Source of the DNA: Sphingobacterium spiritivorum ATCC 33861
GTDB taxonomy: Bacteria > Bacteroidota > Bacteroidia > Sphingobacteriales > Sphingobacteriaceae
Direction of reading: 5' to 3'
NCBI RefSeq assembly: GCF_000143765.1
Contig: NZ_GL379770.1
Coordinates: 1,080,903 to 1,144,902, forward strand
Length of the DNA stretch: 64,000 bases
The notes under the pieces were generated by a model. That model saw only the letters and a program-made list of their open reading frames with translations. It had not been told where the DNA came from and made no database searches. Every line of letters begins with the position of its first letter. Position 1 is the first letter of the stretch. A program made the position numbers and the translations under genes. Positions 39,342 through 47,891 of the stretch are shown one piece after another.

Positions 39342-39830
39342 TTAATCCCACGGACTAGAAGAACTTATTCTTTTTACTGTGCCTATAGGATCGTGATCAA
39401 TCCAACATTCAAAGTATTGAGCTTGAGTTCCACTTGAAGTTCCGATAGTGGATTTGCCATATATAGCCATCTCTCCATAGTATAGTTGTCCACTATAATA
39501 AGTTAACAGTGATATTTGATTGCCGGGGTCTCCGTTAAATAAATCATTGCAATGCTCAATTGCAATTCCATCACCGATGTAAATTCCTTCATCTACTTCA
39601 TATAAATACTTAATATTAGAGGCAAATTTTGAAACTTGAAATAGTTTGCCATTTTTTAATTCAAATTTTCTGGAAGAAATAACTTTCTTTGTTAAATCTG
39701 AGTTTTTTATCAATTTATTTAATTGCAACTCTTCGGGGGAAATTTTTGAGGAATCAATGTTTTGGTTTTCTTTTTCACAAGAATAAAATGTAAAAAATAG
39801 GAAAAATGAAATGATTAATTTGGTTTTCAT
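39342..39830 (-). CDS. Predicted lipoprotein of unknown function
   Basis: A 162-residue protein with a short signal and lipobox FYSC (Cys18), followed by Lys/Ser-rich linker and a beta-rich C-terminal half (YYSGQLYYGEMAIYGKS, YFECWIDHDP). No family is recognised. It has the same AT-rich character and orientation as the lipoprotein gene that follows it, so the two may be a functional pair. Confidence 0.7.
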   Translation of the reverse strand: MKTKLIISFFLFFTFYSCEKENQNIDSSKISPEELQLNKLIKNSDLTKKVISSRKFELKNGKLFQVSKFASNIKYLYEVDEGIYIGDGIAIEHCNDLFNGDPGNQISLLTYYSGQLYYGEMAIYGKSTIGTSSGTQAQYFECWIDHDPIGTVKRISSSSPWD

Positions 39831-39962
39831 GCTTTTAAAATAAAATATTTATTAAAAATAGTGATTTATTGTGGTGTTTTCTATATTTTTAAAAATTTAT
39901 TTTATACATATTATTAGTTAAGAGTAGGGTTAATATTTAAAAATTTTGTATTCTATACCCTC

Positions 39963-40610
39963 TTACCATTTTCTCAGTTGATAAGCAGCATCCCAAAAGT
40001 CGTATTCCAGTCGGGAAGCCGTCACAAAGGCTTCCGTCATTTTTAGACGTGTGTCCGTGGTCGCTTTTGCTGCTACCCGGTCACATATAGCGATTGCTTT
40101 TCGAACCTCTTCTCCGAATTCTTCTCCTGCATAGGTGTCTATCCATTTCTGATAAGGGTTATTCTCTTGTTGCTGATGTGTATAGATATAATCGCCTACC
40201 TGTTTGTAGATCCAGAAACAGGGAAGTAAGGCGGCAATTCCTACTTCGACTGCATCCAAAGCTGCAGTGCTTTTCAAAAAATGGATGTAATGATGACATG
40301 CCGGCTGGATCTGCCCACGTTCCGTAACGCCAAAATCTTTAAAATAAGACTCATGCAGGGCATTTTCGACAATAATAGCATTGGCTCCGAAGCGCATAAA
40401 TGCCAGTGCATCCTGTATGTGATCTGCTCGTGCTCCGATAAGTGATAATGCTCTTCCGAAATGTTCCAGATATGCGGAATCCTGGGCCATATAGAACTGA
40501 AATTTTTCAGCAGCTAAAGTGCCATTCCTTAGCTCGGTGATAAAAGGCATTTGTAATATATTGGTATAGACCGGCTGGATCGTTTTCCAGGCTTGTTCAG
40601 ACCAGTTCAT
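39963..40610 (-). CDS. tenA: TenA-family aminopyrimidine aminohydrolase
   Basis: Salvages degraded thiamine pyrimidine (aminomethyl-HMP) to HMP. From the ATG giving MNWSEQAW the protein has 215 residues, the usual TenA length; a longer frame running back into thiD is rejected. The catalytic cysteine lies in LPCFWIYKQVG, and the helical-bundle features YAGEEFGEEV and EYDFWDAAY are present. It is the last gene of the salvage operon and overlaps the end of thiD by 14 bp. Confidence 0.92.
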   Translation of the reverse strand: MNWSEQAWKTIQPVYTNILQMPFITELRNGTLAAEKFQFYMAQDSAYLEHFGRALSLIGARADHIQDALAFMRFGANAIIVENALHESYFKDFGVTERGQIQPACHHYIHFLKSTAALDAVEVGIAALLPCFWIYKQVGDYIYTHQQQENNPYQKWIDTYAGEEFGEEVRKAIAICDRVAAKATTDTRLKMTEAFVTASRLEYDFWDAAYQLRKW

Positions 40611-41433
40611 GTTTGATAAGTTTTTGAGGGTTGAAAAAATGATTGAGAGGGCCGTTACCTTTTCCGGTCTGTACGTCTTTCCCGTTGAGAATTGCCTGAT
40701 GGACATAGTCCTGTCCCAGTCTGACAGCTTCTGACAGACTTTCTCCCCGGGCCAGATAACTTGCGATAGCTGAAGACAGGGTGCAACCCGAACCATGTGT
40801 ATTATTTGTTTCGAATTTTTCAAATTCGAATGTTTGTACTAATCCCGATTGATCGAAGAAGAGAGAGGTCAGCATAGAGGTTTGTAAATGTCCTCCTTTT
40901 AATAATACCGACTGACAGCCAAGTTTTAGTATTTTTTCACCGGCTATATACATGTCATCCAGTGTTTTTACGTCCATTTCGGCTAATATAGCCGCTTCAT
41001 CCATATTTGGTGTAAGGACTGTCGTGATAGGGAAGAGCTGTTCGACAAGGGTACGGATAGTGCTTTCTTCGATCAGCTTGTGTCCGCTTGTGGCTACCAT
41101 GACCGGATCAAAAACTACTGGTGTAGCAGGATAGCGGCCTAAGGTATCTGTAATAATCTGAACCAGTTCAGAGGTGTGAACCATTCCTATTTTTATGGCT
41201 TTTGGAAAGATATCATCCAGAATAGTTTGTATCTGTTCCCGTACAGCCACATCAGGGATTGGGTAAATGCTGCGTACTCCCTGTGTATTTTGTACCGGAA
41301 GTGCGGTCAGGACAGAGGTAGCGTAACATCCGAGTGCGGAAAAGGTTTTCATATCGGCTTGTATGCCGGCACCGCCACTCCCGTCAAATCCGGCAATACT
41401 GAGTACGGGGATATAGTTGTATGTGGTATTCAT
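40597..41433 (-). CDS. thiD: Bifunctional HMP/HMP-phosphate kinase
   Basis: Phosphorylates HMP twice to give HMP pyrophosphate for ThiE. The 278-residue ribokinase-fold protein shows GGAGIQADMKTFSALGCYATSV, VFDPVMVATSG, the lysine strand LLKGGH, and the anion-hole motif THGSGCTLSSAIAS with the conserved Gly-Cys. No second ThiD occurs in the window, so it probably serves both the de novo and the salvage route. It overlaps thiE by 4 bp and tenA by 14 bp. Confidence 0.96.
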   Translation of the reverse strand: MNTTYNYIPVLSIAGFDGSGGAGIQADMKTFSALGCYATSVLTALPVQNTQGVRSIYPIPDVAVREQIQTILDDIFPKAIKIGMVHTSELVQIITDTLGRYPATPVVFDPVMVATSGHKLIEESTIRTLVEQLFPITTVLTPNMDEAAILAEMDVKTLDDMYIAGEKILKLGCQSVLLKGGHLQTSMLTSLFFDQSGLVQTFEFEKFETNNTHGSGCTLSSAIASYLARGESLSEAVRLGQDYVHQAILNGKDVQTGKGNGPLNHFFNPQKLIKHELV

Positions 41434-42068
41434 GCTATTAAAATCTTGTTTTTAAGTTCGTATGCTGCCTGCTGCGGATCTGCTGCTGCGCAAATGGCAG
41501 ATACTACAGCTATAGCATCAGCTCCGGCCTGTAGGACTGAAGCGATATTCTGTAAATTCATATGGCCTATTGCTATCAGTGGTTTGTCACTGTGCATCCG
41601 GATTTGCTGTATGCCTGCCAGTCCCCATTCAGTCACCGTATCGGTTTTGGTGTCGGTGACGAATACCGGACTGATGCCCAGATAATCTGCTGTAGCCGTT
41701 TCAGGATTATCCAATTGCTCCAGGTATTCAATAGAATAGCCCAGACAGCTACAGTCGGGCCATTTATCCCGGATCACTGTAGGCGGAGTATCGCTGTTGC
41801 CTACATGTATACCAAATGCATTTACTTCGATAGCAACTTTTAGATTGTCATTGATGATAAGCGGAATCTGATGCTTTTCTGTGATTTCTTTCAACCGTAA
41901 GGCTTTCTCTATAAATTCGGAAGTTGAAGCATGCTTCTCCCGGAGCTGAATAATGTCCACACCTCCGAGTATGGCCTGTTCAGCTACATAAAGGATATCT
42001 TTACCCTGACAGTCGGCTTCTGAGATAACAAGGTAAAGCGGATACGGAAATCCGGGATGTATCTGCAT
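41430..42068 (-). CDS. thiE: Thiamine phosphate synthase ThiE, salvage-operon copy
   Basis: The second full ThiE, 212 residues, with the motifs QLREKHAS, LIINDN, GIHVGNSD, DYLGISPVFVTDTKTD and IAIGHM. It keeps the pyrophosphate-binding lysine and aspartates, so it should be active, unlike the tenI-like protein at 3.4-4.0 kb. The loop SPVFVTDTKTDT fits family GPVFxTxTK. It overlaps thiM by 1 bp and thiD by 4 bp, showing strong coupling. Confidence 0.94.
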   Translation of the reverse strand: MQIHPGFPYPLYLVISEADCQGKDILYVAEQAILGGVDIIQLREKHASTSEFIEKALRLKEITEKHQIPLIINDNLKVAIEVNAFGIHVGNSDTPPTVIRDKWPDCSCLGYSIEYLEQLDNPETATADYLGISPVFVTDTKTDTVTEWGLAGIQQIRMHSDKPLIAIGHMNLQNIASVLQAGADAIAVVSAICAAADPQQAAYELKNKILIA

Positions 42069-42853
42069 CAGTTTTGAATTTTTAGGGTATCGATAAATTG
42101 TTGCTCGGTCATGTTATAAAGTACATCCAGTATATTGACTTGCAGGGATCCGGGGCCTGTGCTGATCTGCTGCGCCAGTTCTCCTGCAATACTGAATAAG
42201 GCTGTAGCTGCAGCGGTTGCCTCAACTTTATCTTCTGTTACGCCTATAAATGCTCCGATTACTGCTGTTGCACTGCAACCTAATCCGGTAACGCGAGTCA
42301 TCAGCGGATGTCCGTTGGAGATACGGATCGTCCGTTCGGCTCCGACAATAATATCCGTTTCTCCGGATATGCAAACTACACTGCCGAAGGATTGTTGTAA
42401 TTGTCTGGCGGCTTCCAGCGCTTCGTCACTTTGGTTACTGCTATCTACTCCTTTTGTAGGGGAGGTGTTGGTCTTGGCCAACGCCATGATCTCAGAGGCA
42501 TTTCCACGGATCACGGCAGGTCTGTAAGGGAGCAGTTCAGCGAGTATCTGATCGCGGTAAGGAGTTGCTCCGGCACCGACAGGGTCCAGTATCCAGGGTT
42601 TTTCCAGTTCGATAGCGGTTTCAATAGCCAGTTTCATGGAAGTCGTCTTGTATTCATCCAATGTGCCGATATTGATGACCAGAGATTGACAGATACTGAC
42701 CATATCCCTGACTTCGCTGTGTGCATGAGCCATAATAGGGGATGCTCCGATGGCGAGCAAAGCATTGGCTGAATTGTTCATGACAACATAATTGGTAATA
42801 TTATGTACGAGCGGAGCTTGTTTGCGTACTTCGAGAATGTGTTTCCAGAGCAT
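42068..42853 (-). CDS. thiM: Hydroxyethylthiazole kinase
   Basis: Phosphorylates recovered hydroxyethylthiazole so that ThiE can reuse it. The 261-residue protein opens with PLVHNITNYVVMNNSANALLA and has DPVGAGATPYR, IRGNASEI and the ATP-site GLGCSATAVIGAF with the conserved Cys. It is the first gene of the salvage operon, 96 bp downstream of a TPP riboswitch. Confidence 0.96.
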   Translation of the reverse strand: MLWKHILEVRKQAPLVHNITNYVVMNNSANALLAIGASPIMAHAHSEVRDMVSICQSLVINIGTLDEYKTTSMKLAIETAIELEKPWILDPVGAGATPYRDQILAELLPYRPAVIRGNASEIMALAKTNTSPTKGVDSSNQSDEALEAARQLQQSFGSVVCISGETDIIVGAERTIRISNGHPLMTRVTGLGCSATAVIGAFIGVTEDKVEATAAATALFSIAGELAQQISTGPGSLQVNILDVLYNMTEQQFIDTLKIQN

Positions 42854-42949
42854 TTTTCTTCTGTTTCAATGTGATGAATAAATACAAAAATGGCTTGAGG
42901 AAATTTCCGAACGGAAGCAGATAGGATAAGACTATAACCTGTCTTATGC

Positions 42950-43026
42950 GCTTTTCCCTACGCCGATGTAAGCCGGATCAGGTTCAAAGGGACTGTCTCA
43001 ATTCTTTTTCAGAATACCCCTAAAGC
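42950..43026 (-). promoter_or_regulatory. TPP riboswitch aptamer upstream of thiM
   Basis: On the minus strand GGGGTATTC, a hairpin, TTGAGACAG, CCCTTTGAACCTGATCC and GCGTAGGGAA follow in THI-element order. P1 pairs GCTTT (43026-43022) with AAAGC (42954-42950). The expression platform is less clear than at thiS. TGGCTT of the 5' strand could also pair with AAGCCA at 42896-42891, and a 7-bp hairpin (42926-42947) lies between. Confidence 0.94.
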
Positions 43027-43031
43027 CAGTA

Positions 43032-43062
43032 CTAAGGTAGTAAATATCTTCAGGGAAAGCAA
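43032..43062 (-). promoter_or_regulatory. Candidate promoter of the thiamine salvage operon
   Basis: TTG (43062-43060), a 20-bp spacer and TACCTTAG (43039-43032, one mismatch to TAnnTTTG) lie directly upstream of the aptamer on the minus strand. The start would be near 43028. Confidence 0.5.
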
Positions 43063-43273
43063 GAAGGATAGATTTTTGCACTTGATTTTGTGTTGATGCT
43101 ATCGTTGTTGAGGGCTTTGGATTGTCTACTTTCAGTTGAGAATAATTTAATGTTTATAGACACAAAAAGTATGTTTATTCATGTATTTAATAAAGCGTAT
43201 CCATTTCCTTTTCATCCTATTCCCTCAGCAATGCTGACAAGAGTGATCGTAACTGTCGTGAGTTATATCTTAC

Positions 43274-43305
43274 AAAAAACCTTTTCTTTCAAAGGAAAGA
43301 AAAGG
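43274..43305 (-). terminator. Terminator of the 988-residue protein gene
   Basis: CCTTTTCTTTC (43280-43290) and GAAAGAAAAGG (43295-43305) form an 11-bp stem with a 4-nt loop, and on the minus strand TTTTTTG follows. It lies 46 bp past the stop codon. Confidence 0.82.
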
Positions 43306-43350
43306 CTGATCGGTGAGCACTAATATTAGGTTTTGGCATTACTATCTTTT

Positions 43351-46317
43351 TTATCTGGAGTAAAGATTCAGCAAAGGAATATCCAGTTTTAAGCCCAGGC
43401 TAAATACCCATGCGTCTATAACACGGGTATTCATTTTTGCATTCAGCGTCTCATCATAATAGGATTTGAGCGGAATTCCTTTTCCTCCTATAAAAATAAC
43501 TAATGGTGTATTTTTGATGCTGTATAAAATGTTTAATCCCGGACTGAATACCTCTGTGAAATGAACTTCCTTATTGTAGGCTGAATCCGGTGTAATTAAA
43601 TAATGGTTGACGATATTACCGAGATCAAGAAGTTGTGCATGGAGATTGATATGTTTAAACAAGCCATTGTTTTTATATGTTATTCCTATAGGAGCTGTGA
43701 TACCACCTGTAAACTGCTTACTTAGGGAAGCATATTTGTGGGTAAACAGTTTTCCTCCGAAAGCACCCACGTATGCATTCAGATCTACAGATGTTTTCAT
43801 TTTTTGTTTTAGCTTATAAGAGGTAGGAGGGAGTGCATACGATTCGATTACCTGGGCTAATGCATTGGCATCCTGAGTCGCCATTACATCGCCGAAGAAG
43901 CTGGTGAGTTTGAGTAACTGTTCTCCATATTTATGGAGATAAGTACTTCCGAATTGAGAGTTGTCACCCGATATTATTAATGTTTTTAAATCATTTAAAT
44001 TTTGCGGGTTAAGCAAGTTTGAATAAGCCGAAATGCTTTTTTGTACTCCTTGTAAATCTGATTGCGAAGTGATCTTTTGATAGAAGGAAATAATCTCGAA
44101 AAACTTAAACTTCTTTTCCTTTAATGTGTTGTTTATAAGGTCGTTAATTGTGGTTTTGCTAGTGTCTGAAAACTCCTTTAATATTTTTTTTCTGTCCTTT
44201 TCATTCAGATGCCCGGTTATTAATGCTATTCTCTTTATTTGTTCCAGTTCTTTTTCTGTAAGAGTTATGGAGTCTTGTTTTCCTATATTCTGATATTTAA
44301 TCTTTACTGAATTTTGTTGTATAGCTAGTTGAGATATTCCGGGGAGGGTAAATTTTGTTTTGAAAATTTCCTTTTCGCTTCCGGATTTAAGGATCAATAA
44401 AGTGTCATTGATATTCAAAGATATCTTATTTAAATCTGGTGATTCATATTTACTTCCATAAAATTGATCTGCAAGTTTAAGAGTCTTCTGCGTAGCAGCT
44501 GTAAAGTTCTTCTGCTGGATATCTTCTATTATACCAAGTATATGCTGCACACTTTCTAGATGTTTACTCATTGGAGAATTGCTTACTGCATCGGTGTAAG
44601 GTGCAATATCTATGCCTTTGATGACCTGATCCAATACTTTCCAGATACTGGTAAGGGATTGTCCTGTATTATCAGACTTATCTGATTTCAGCAATTGCTG
44701 TTGCTCCTGGTTGATCTTATCAAACTGATTGAGCGATATCAACAGGTTACTGATCCATTTTGTGATATTCTGATACTCTTTTGCCTGATCTCCCATTTTC
44801 GTATACAGATCAGAAAACTCTAAGCCATACTTTAATTTTAATAATTCTATAAATGTATTCCATTGATTCTGATCCAGCGTTTTCAGCTCCTCATAAGATA
44901 AGAGGCGATAGGTGGGCTTGTTATCTACTGTATGCAGGGTAAAGAGTTCGTTTGTTGCTATATAGAGGACGACAAAAGATTTGCGTAAAGATTTAGATAA
45001 CTCTGTTTCGTTATTTTTTGCGTATGCCGGATTGAGATAAAAATTCCGGATAATGTCTCTGTAGTTATAGCGTTCCATAATCAGACTATTGAGATCATAT
45101 CCAAAATCCACAGCGATTTTCAGATCTTTTTGTTTATCAGCCGGTAAGGTTTGTTTTATCCAATTACCGTTAACCAGATTTTTGGGCATTTTTACAAAAT
45201 CATTGGCGATTGCATATCGCCATGATTTACCAAAATTAGCGGTATGGTATTCTTCCAGATTATCCAGAAGGGCAATTGTTTCGGGAAACGTGTCATAAAT
45301 AAGAGGATTTTTGACTCGTTCACGTAATTGATCCATAAACCAGATTGCGGCTTCCTGTTTTGCTCTTTTGGCCAGAAAAATAGCCATAGCCTCGATCATC
45401 TGCGATTGACTGGGGATATTAAGTCCACTGTAAGACAGACTCTGCTGGGCATTTTGCGAGGCTGTTATAATGGAGATTTGAGTATTCTGGTTATTTTTTG
45501 TTTCAATAAGATTCTCAAAGTAAAATTTTATATCTCTGGATTCTGTTTGATTTTCAAGAATTTCTTTCGTTTTACTCTTTAACAAGCTGCTGAATTCTTT
45601 TTCTTTATTACTTACACTTGTTTTAAGTATGTTTTCTTTATATTTTTTTAATTCTGTTTTTTCATTAATAGTGTTTTTTATAAGACAATTTAGAAAAGAG
45701 GAGAGGGAATCCGGATTCTTTAAAAAGGATTCATTACAAAGGTTGTTTAATCTCATACCTTCGATATTAAGTCTGTTTTTATTTACCTTCTGATGTTGTT
45801 CCAGAAGAAAATTATTGGACGTATCCTTTTTCAAACTATCATTATCTATATTTTTTAATATTTTTTCCAGGATATCCAGGTCAGAAATTCTATTGTTGAT
45901 CTGAATGCCAAGTTTTGTCAAATTATCCAGTGTATCTTTTTGCTTTTTTAACTCTTGTAAAGAGGTGTCATTTCTGTCCTTTGATAAGTTTTCAAGTATT
46001 CCAATAGTAATGCTGTTTTCATATTCAGAGAGAAATGTTTTTACATTTATATATAGGCTGTCCTTTAATAAATTGTTTATATTTTCTTTTCCAATTTGTT
46101 GTGTTAGAGCGTTATAGATACGATCCTTTGACTCTGAATTTTTACTTGTTATAAACTTACTTAAGTAGAATAAATTATATAAAGGAAGTTGATTTGCTGC
46201 AGATGGAGGTGTCTCAGTGTTATTTGAATTACTCTCTTTACCAGTGCCGGAAGATTGGGCGAATGTATACGCACAAAAAATGAAAAAGAGCACCATTAAG
46301 CAAATGGACCTGTTCAT
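43351..46317 (-). CDS. Large secreted protein with helical N-part and barrel-like C-terminus
   Basis: A 988-residue protein with a signal peptide (MNRSICLM to YTFA, cut near residue 20). I start it at the ATG at 46317 rather than an in-frame TTG 39 bp upstream. Residues ~30-800 are Lys/Glu/Asn-rich and mostly helical with coiled-coil stretches. The last ~150 are beta-strands of outer-membrane type (VDLNAYVGAFGGKLF, VFSLGLKLDIPLL). I do not recognise the family. Its divergent position beside the OmpH-like, lipoprotein and RHS genes suggests a part in RHS display or export, which is inference. Confidence 0.7.
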   Translation of the reverse strand: MNRSICLMVLFFIFCAYTFAQSSGTGKESNSNNTETPPSAANQLPLYNLFYLSKFITSKNSESKDRIYNALTQQIGKENINNLLKDSLYINVKTFLSEYENSITIGILENLSKDRNDTSLQELKKQKDTLDNLTKLGIQINNRISDLDILEKILKNIDNDSLKKDTSNNFLLEQHQKVNKNRLNIEGMRLNNLCNESFLKNPDSLSSFLNCLIKNTINEKTELKKYKENILKTSVSNKEKEFSSLLKSKTKEILENQTESRDIKFYFENLIETKNNQNTQISIITASQNAQQSLSYSGLNIPSQSQMIEAMAIFLAKRAKQEAAIWFMDQLRERVKNPLIYDTFPETIALLDNLEEYHTANFGKSWRYAIANDFVKMPKNLVNGNWIKQTLPADKQKDLKIAVDFGYDLNSLIMERYNYRDIIRNFYLNPAYAKNNETELSKSLRKSFVVLYIATNELFTLHTVDNKPTYRLLSYEELKTLDQNQWNTFIELLKLKYGLEFSDLYTKMGDQAKEYQNITKWISNLLISLNQFDKINQEQQQLLKSDKSDNTGQSLTSIWKVLDQVIKGIDIAPYTDAVSNSPMSKHLESVQHILGIIEDIQQKNFTAATQKTLKLADQFYGSKYESPDLNKISLNINDTLLILKSGSEKEIFKTKFTLPGISQLAIQQNSVKIKYQNIGKQDSITLTEKELEQIKRIALITGHLNEKDRKKILKEFSDTSKTTINDLINNTLKEKKFKFFEIISFYQKITSQSDLQGVQKSISAYSNLLNPQNLNDLKTLIISGDNSQFGSTYLHKYGEQLLKLTSFFGDVMATQDANALAQVIESYALPPTSYKLKQKMKTSVDLNAYVGAFGGKLFTHKYASLSKQFTGGITAPIGITYKNNGLFKHINLHAQLLDLGNIVNHYLITPDSAYNKEVHFTEVFSPGLNILYSIKNTPLVIFIGGKGIPLKSYYDETLNAKMNTRVIDAWVFSLGLKLDIPLLNLYSR

Positions 46318-46811
46318 AACAAATGAATTTAAGTTAAATAATTTTGCTCCGTTCAAGAAAGAGCATTGTTAATAATTGTATTTCTAAGGTAAGGTTGTTT
46401 TGATTAATTTACAAATTAAATTTTTATTAATATTTAGGTTTGTTTTTATATTAATGAAGTGATTGTTTCTTAATTAAGAATAACCGTTTTGGTATTTCGA
46501 AAGTATTACTTCAATTGTCAGTGAGGTTTGTGATTCTTGTTTTAAGCTGCTCTTTTATAGCTGTTAAGAGGATATTGCTGCACTGTGAAAGAGTATTGTT
46601 GTGTAATTATTTAACAGCAAATAAATATTAAAATAATTGTAGAGATTGCTTTGGTTTTTAGAATTAATAATTATAGCTTTGGGTACAATTATTATGTGCT
46701 GATATTAACCGATAAGTGTCTGTTTTTGAATTATAGCTTGCTGTTTTCGGAGCGCTATAGCTTGTTTAATTGCTTTTTTTAATATTTTATAGTTTAACTT
46801 AATTATCTTTT
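46318..46811. other. 494-bp AT-rich divergent intergenic region of the RHS locus
   Basis: It separates the leftward 988-residue protein gene from the rightward OmpH-like gene and must carry both promoters. I find no exact TAnnTTTG with a paired TTG and no hairpin of note. The base composition is strikingly AT-rich compared with flanking housekeeping DNA. Confidence 0.5.
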
Positions 46812-47321
46812 ATGAAGAGTGTTTTTGCCCTTTGGGTGTGTATGGCCTTATGTGTAATTTCTGTTGTTTATGTGTTGTTTTTGAAAAGTGATAAGATAGG
46901 GTATATTGAATCTACCCGGATTTTTCAGGAATATAAAGGAGCCAAAGTGGAAAGGGAAAAACTTGAAGAAAAAACTAAAGAATTTAAGTCCAAACTGGAT
47001 ACACTAAACCAGGAAGTCAGAGAAGCTATTATTCGGTATGACGGACAATCTGCTGTTAAAAAGGATAATCAGTCTGAACAAATTATCCAATTGAAGCAAA
47101 GGCAACTTGAGGAATATCGGCGAATGATACAAGAAAATATCCAATCAGAGGAGGCTAATGCCATGAACAAAATCGCAGCAGAACTTAATGTTTTTCTTAA
47201 AGATTATGGAAAGCGTAATAATTACAAATTTATTTTTATAGCGAATCCTTCAGGAACAATTGCTTATGCAGAAGAGGGGACTGACCTGACGGAAGACGTT
47301 CTTAAAGAGCTAAACAAATAA
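46812..47321 (+). CDS. OmpH/Skp-like coiled-coil protein
   Basis: A 169-residue protein with an N-terminal membrane segment (residues ~5-25, no clear cleavage site). The OmpH pattern follows: IGYIESTRIFQEYKGAKV, a long Lys/Glu coiled coil (about 45-120), and a C-terminal YKFIFIANPSGTIAYAEEG strand pair. Skp is a periplasmic holdase for outer-membrane proteins. A copy at the head of the RHS genes may chaperone the very large secreted RHS proteins. It is 4 bp from the next gene. Confidence 0.78.
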   Translation: MKSVFALWVCMALCVISVVYVLFLKSDKIGYIESTRIFQEYKGAKVEREKLEEKTKEFKSKLDTLNQEVREAIIRYDGQSAVKKDNQSEQIIQLKQRQLEEYRRMIQENIQSEEANAMNKIAAELNVFLKDYGKRNNYKFIFIANPSGTIAYAEEGTDLTEDVLKELNK

Positions 47322-47325
47322 TCAA

Positions 47326-47880
47326 ATGAGAAGGTTATTTTTTTTGTTCATAATCATGGTTTTTATTTGCGGCTGCACAGGCATGCCTGAAAAATTCACA
47401 TCAAGTCAGGACGCATTTCAATATATTTCGGATAGAGAAAATGGATTTATTTCAGATACATTATTACCAAGCCAGGTTAAAATAAATGTACAGGTTCTTC
47501 CGTCGGTCTTAATACAGAAGACGAACAATCCAACTCTTATCAAGTATTTCAATGTTCAGTTTTCTTATCAAGGAAATGAACTACTTGCCCAACTTCCCTC
47601 AGAAGATTATGGTACTTATGTACAATTATTTTCTTTCGGTATGGACCAAAAAATATATTTGATAGACAAAAATGGTAAATCGTATTATCCGAGTATGATT
47701 AATTATCAACCTAGTTATAAGGCAGGAAGATCTAATGATCTTCTGGTTGTATTTGATGAGGAACTGCCGGACGATGATTTGAAGTTAAGTATTGATGAAT
47801 TTGGACTTAATTTAGGGAGGCTTAATTTCTCTGTAAATAAAGAACAATTGAATTACAAACCTTTTATTGACAAATTTTAA
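47326..47880 (+). CDS. Small lipoprotein of the RHS operon, function unknown
   Basis: A 184-residue protein with a hydrophobic signal and lipobox ICGC (Cys17), so it is envelope-anchored. The rest is beta-rich (VKINVQVLPSVLIQ, KYFNVQFSYQG) with an acidic EELPDDDLKLS region and no family I can name. It lies between the OmpH-like gene and the first RHS gene with gaps of 4 and 11 bp, so it belongs to the same operon. It might anchor or assist the RHS proteins. Confidence 0.7.
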   Translation: MRRLFFLFIIMVFICGCTGMPEKFTSSQDAFQYISDRENGFISDTLLPSQVKINVQVLPSVLIQKTNNPTLIKYFNVQFSYQGNELLAQLPSEDYGTYVQLFSFGMDQKIYLIDKNGKSYYPSMINYQPSYKAGRSNDLLVVFDEELPDDDLKLSIDEFGLNLGRLNFSVNKEQLNYKPFIDKF

Positions 47881-47891
47881 AGTTAGCAGAT

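Larger units (their letters stand above)
43027..43350. other. Intergenic stretch between thiM leader and RHS-locus surface protein
   Basis: It holds the thiM promoter at one end and the terminator of the leftward 988-residue protein gene at the other. A rightward 77-codon open frame here has no ribosome site or family likeness, and I do not call it a gene. Confidence 0.5.

Noticed and set aside
43090..43323. Rightward 77-codon open frame between thiM leader and the 988-residue protein gene
   Set aside because: It covers the thiM promoter region and the opposite-strand terminator, has no ribosome site and no protein-like pattern.
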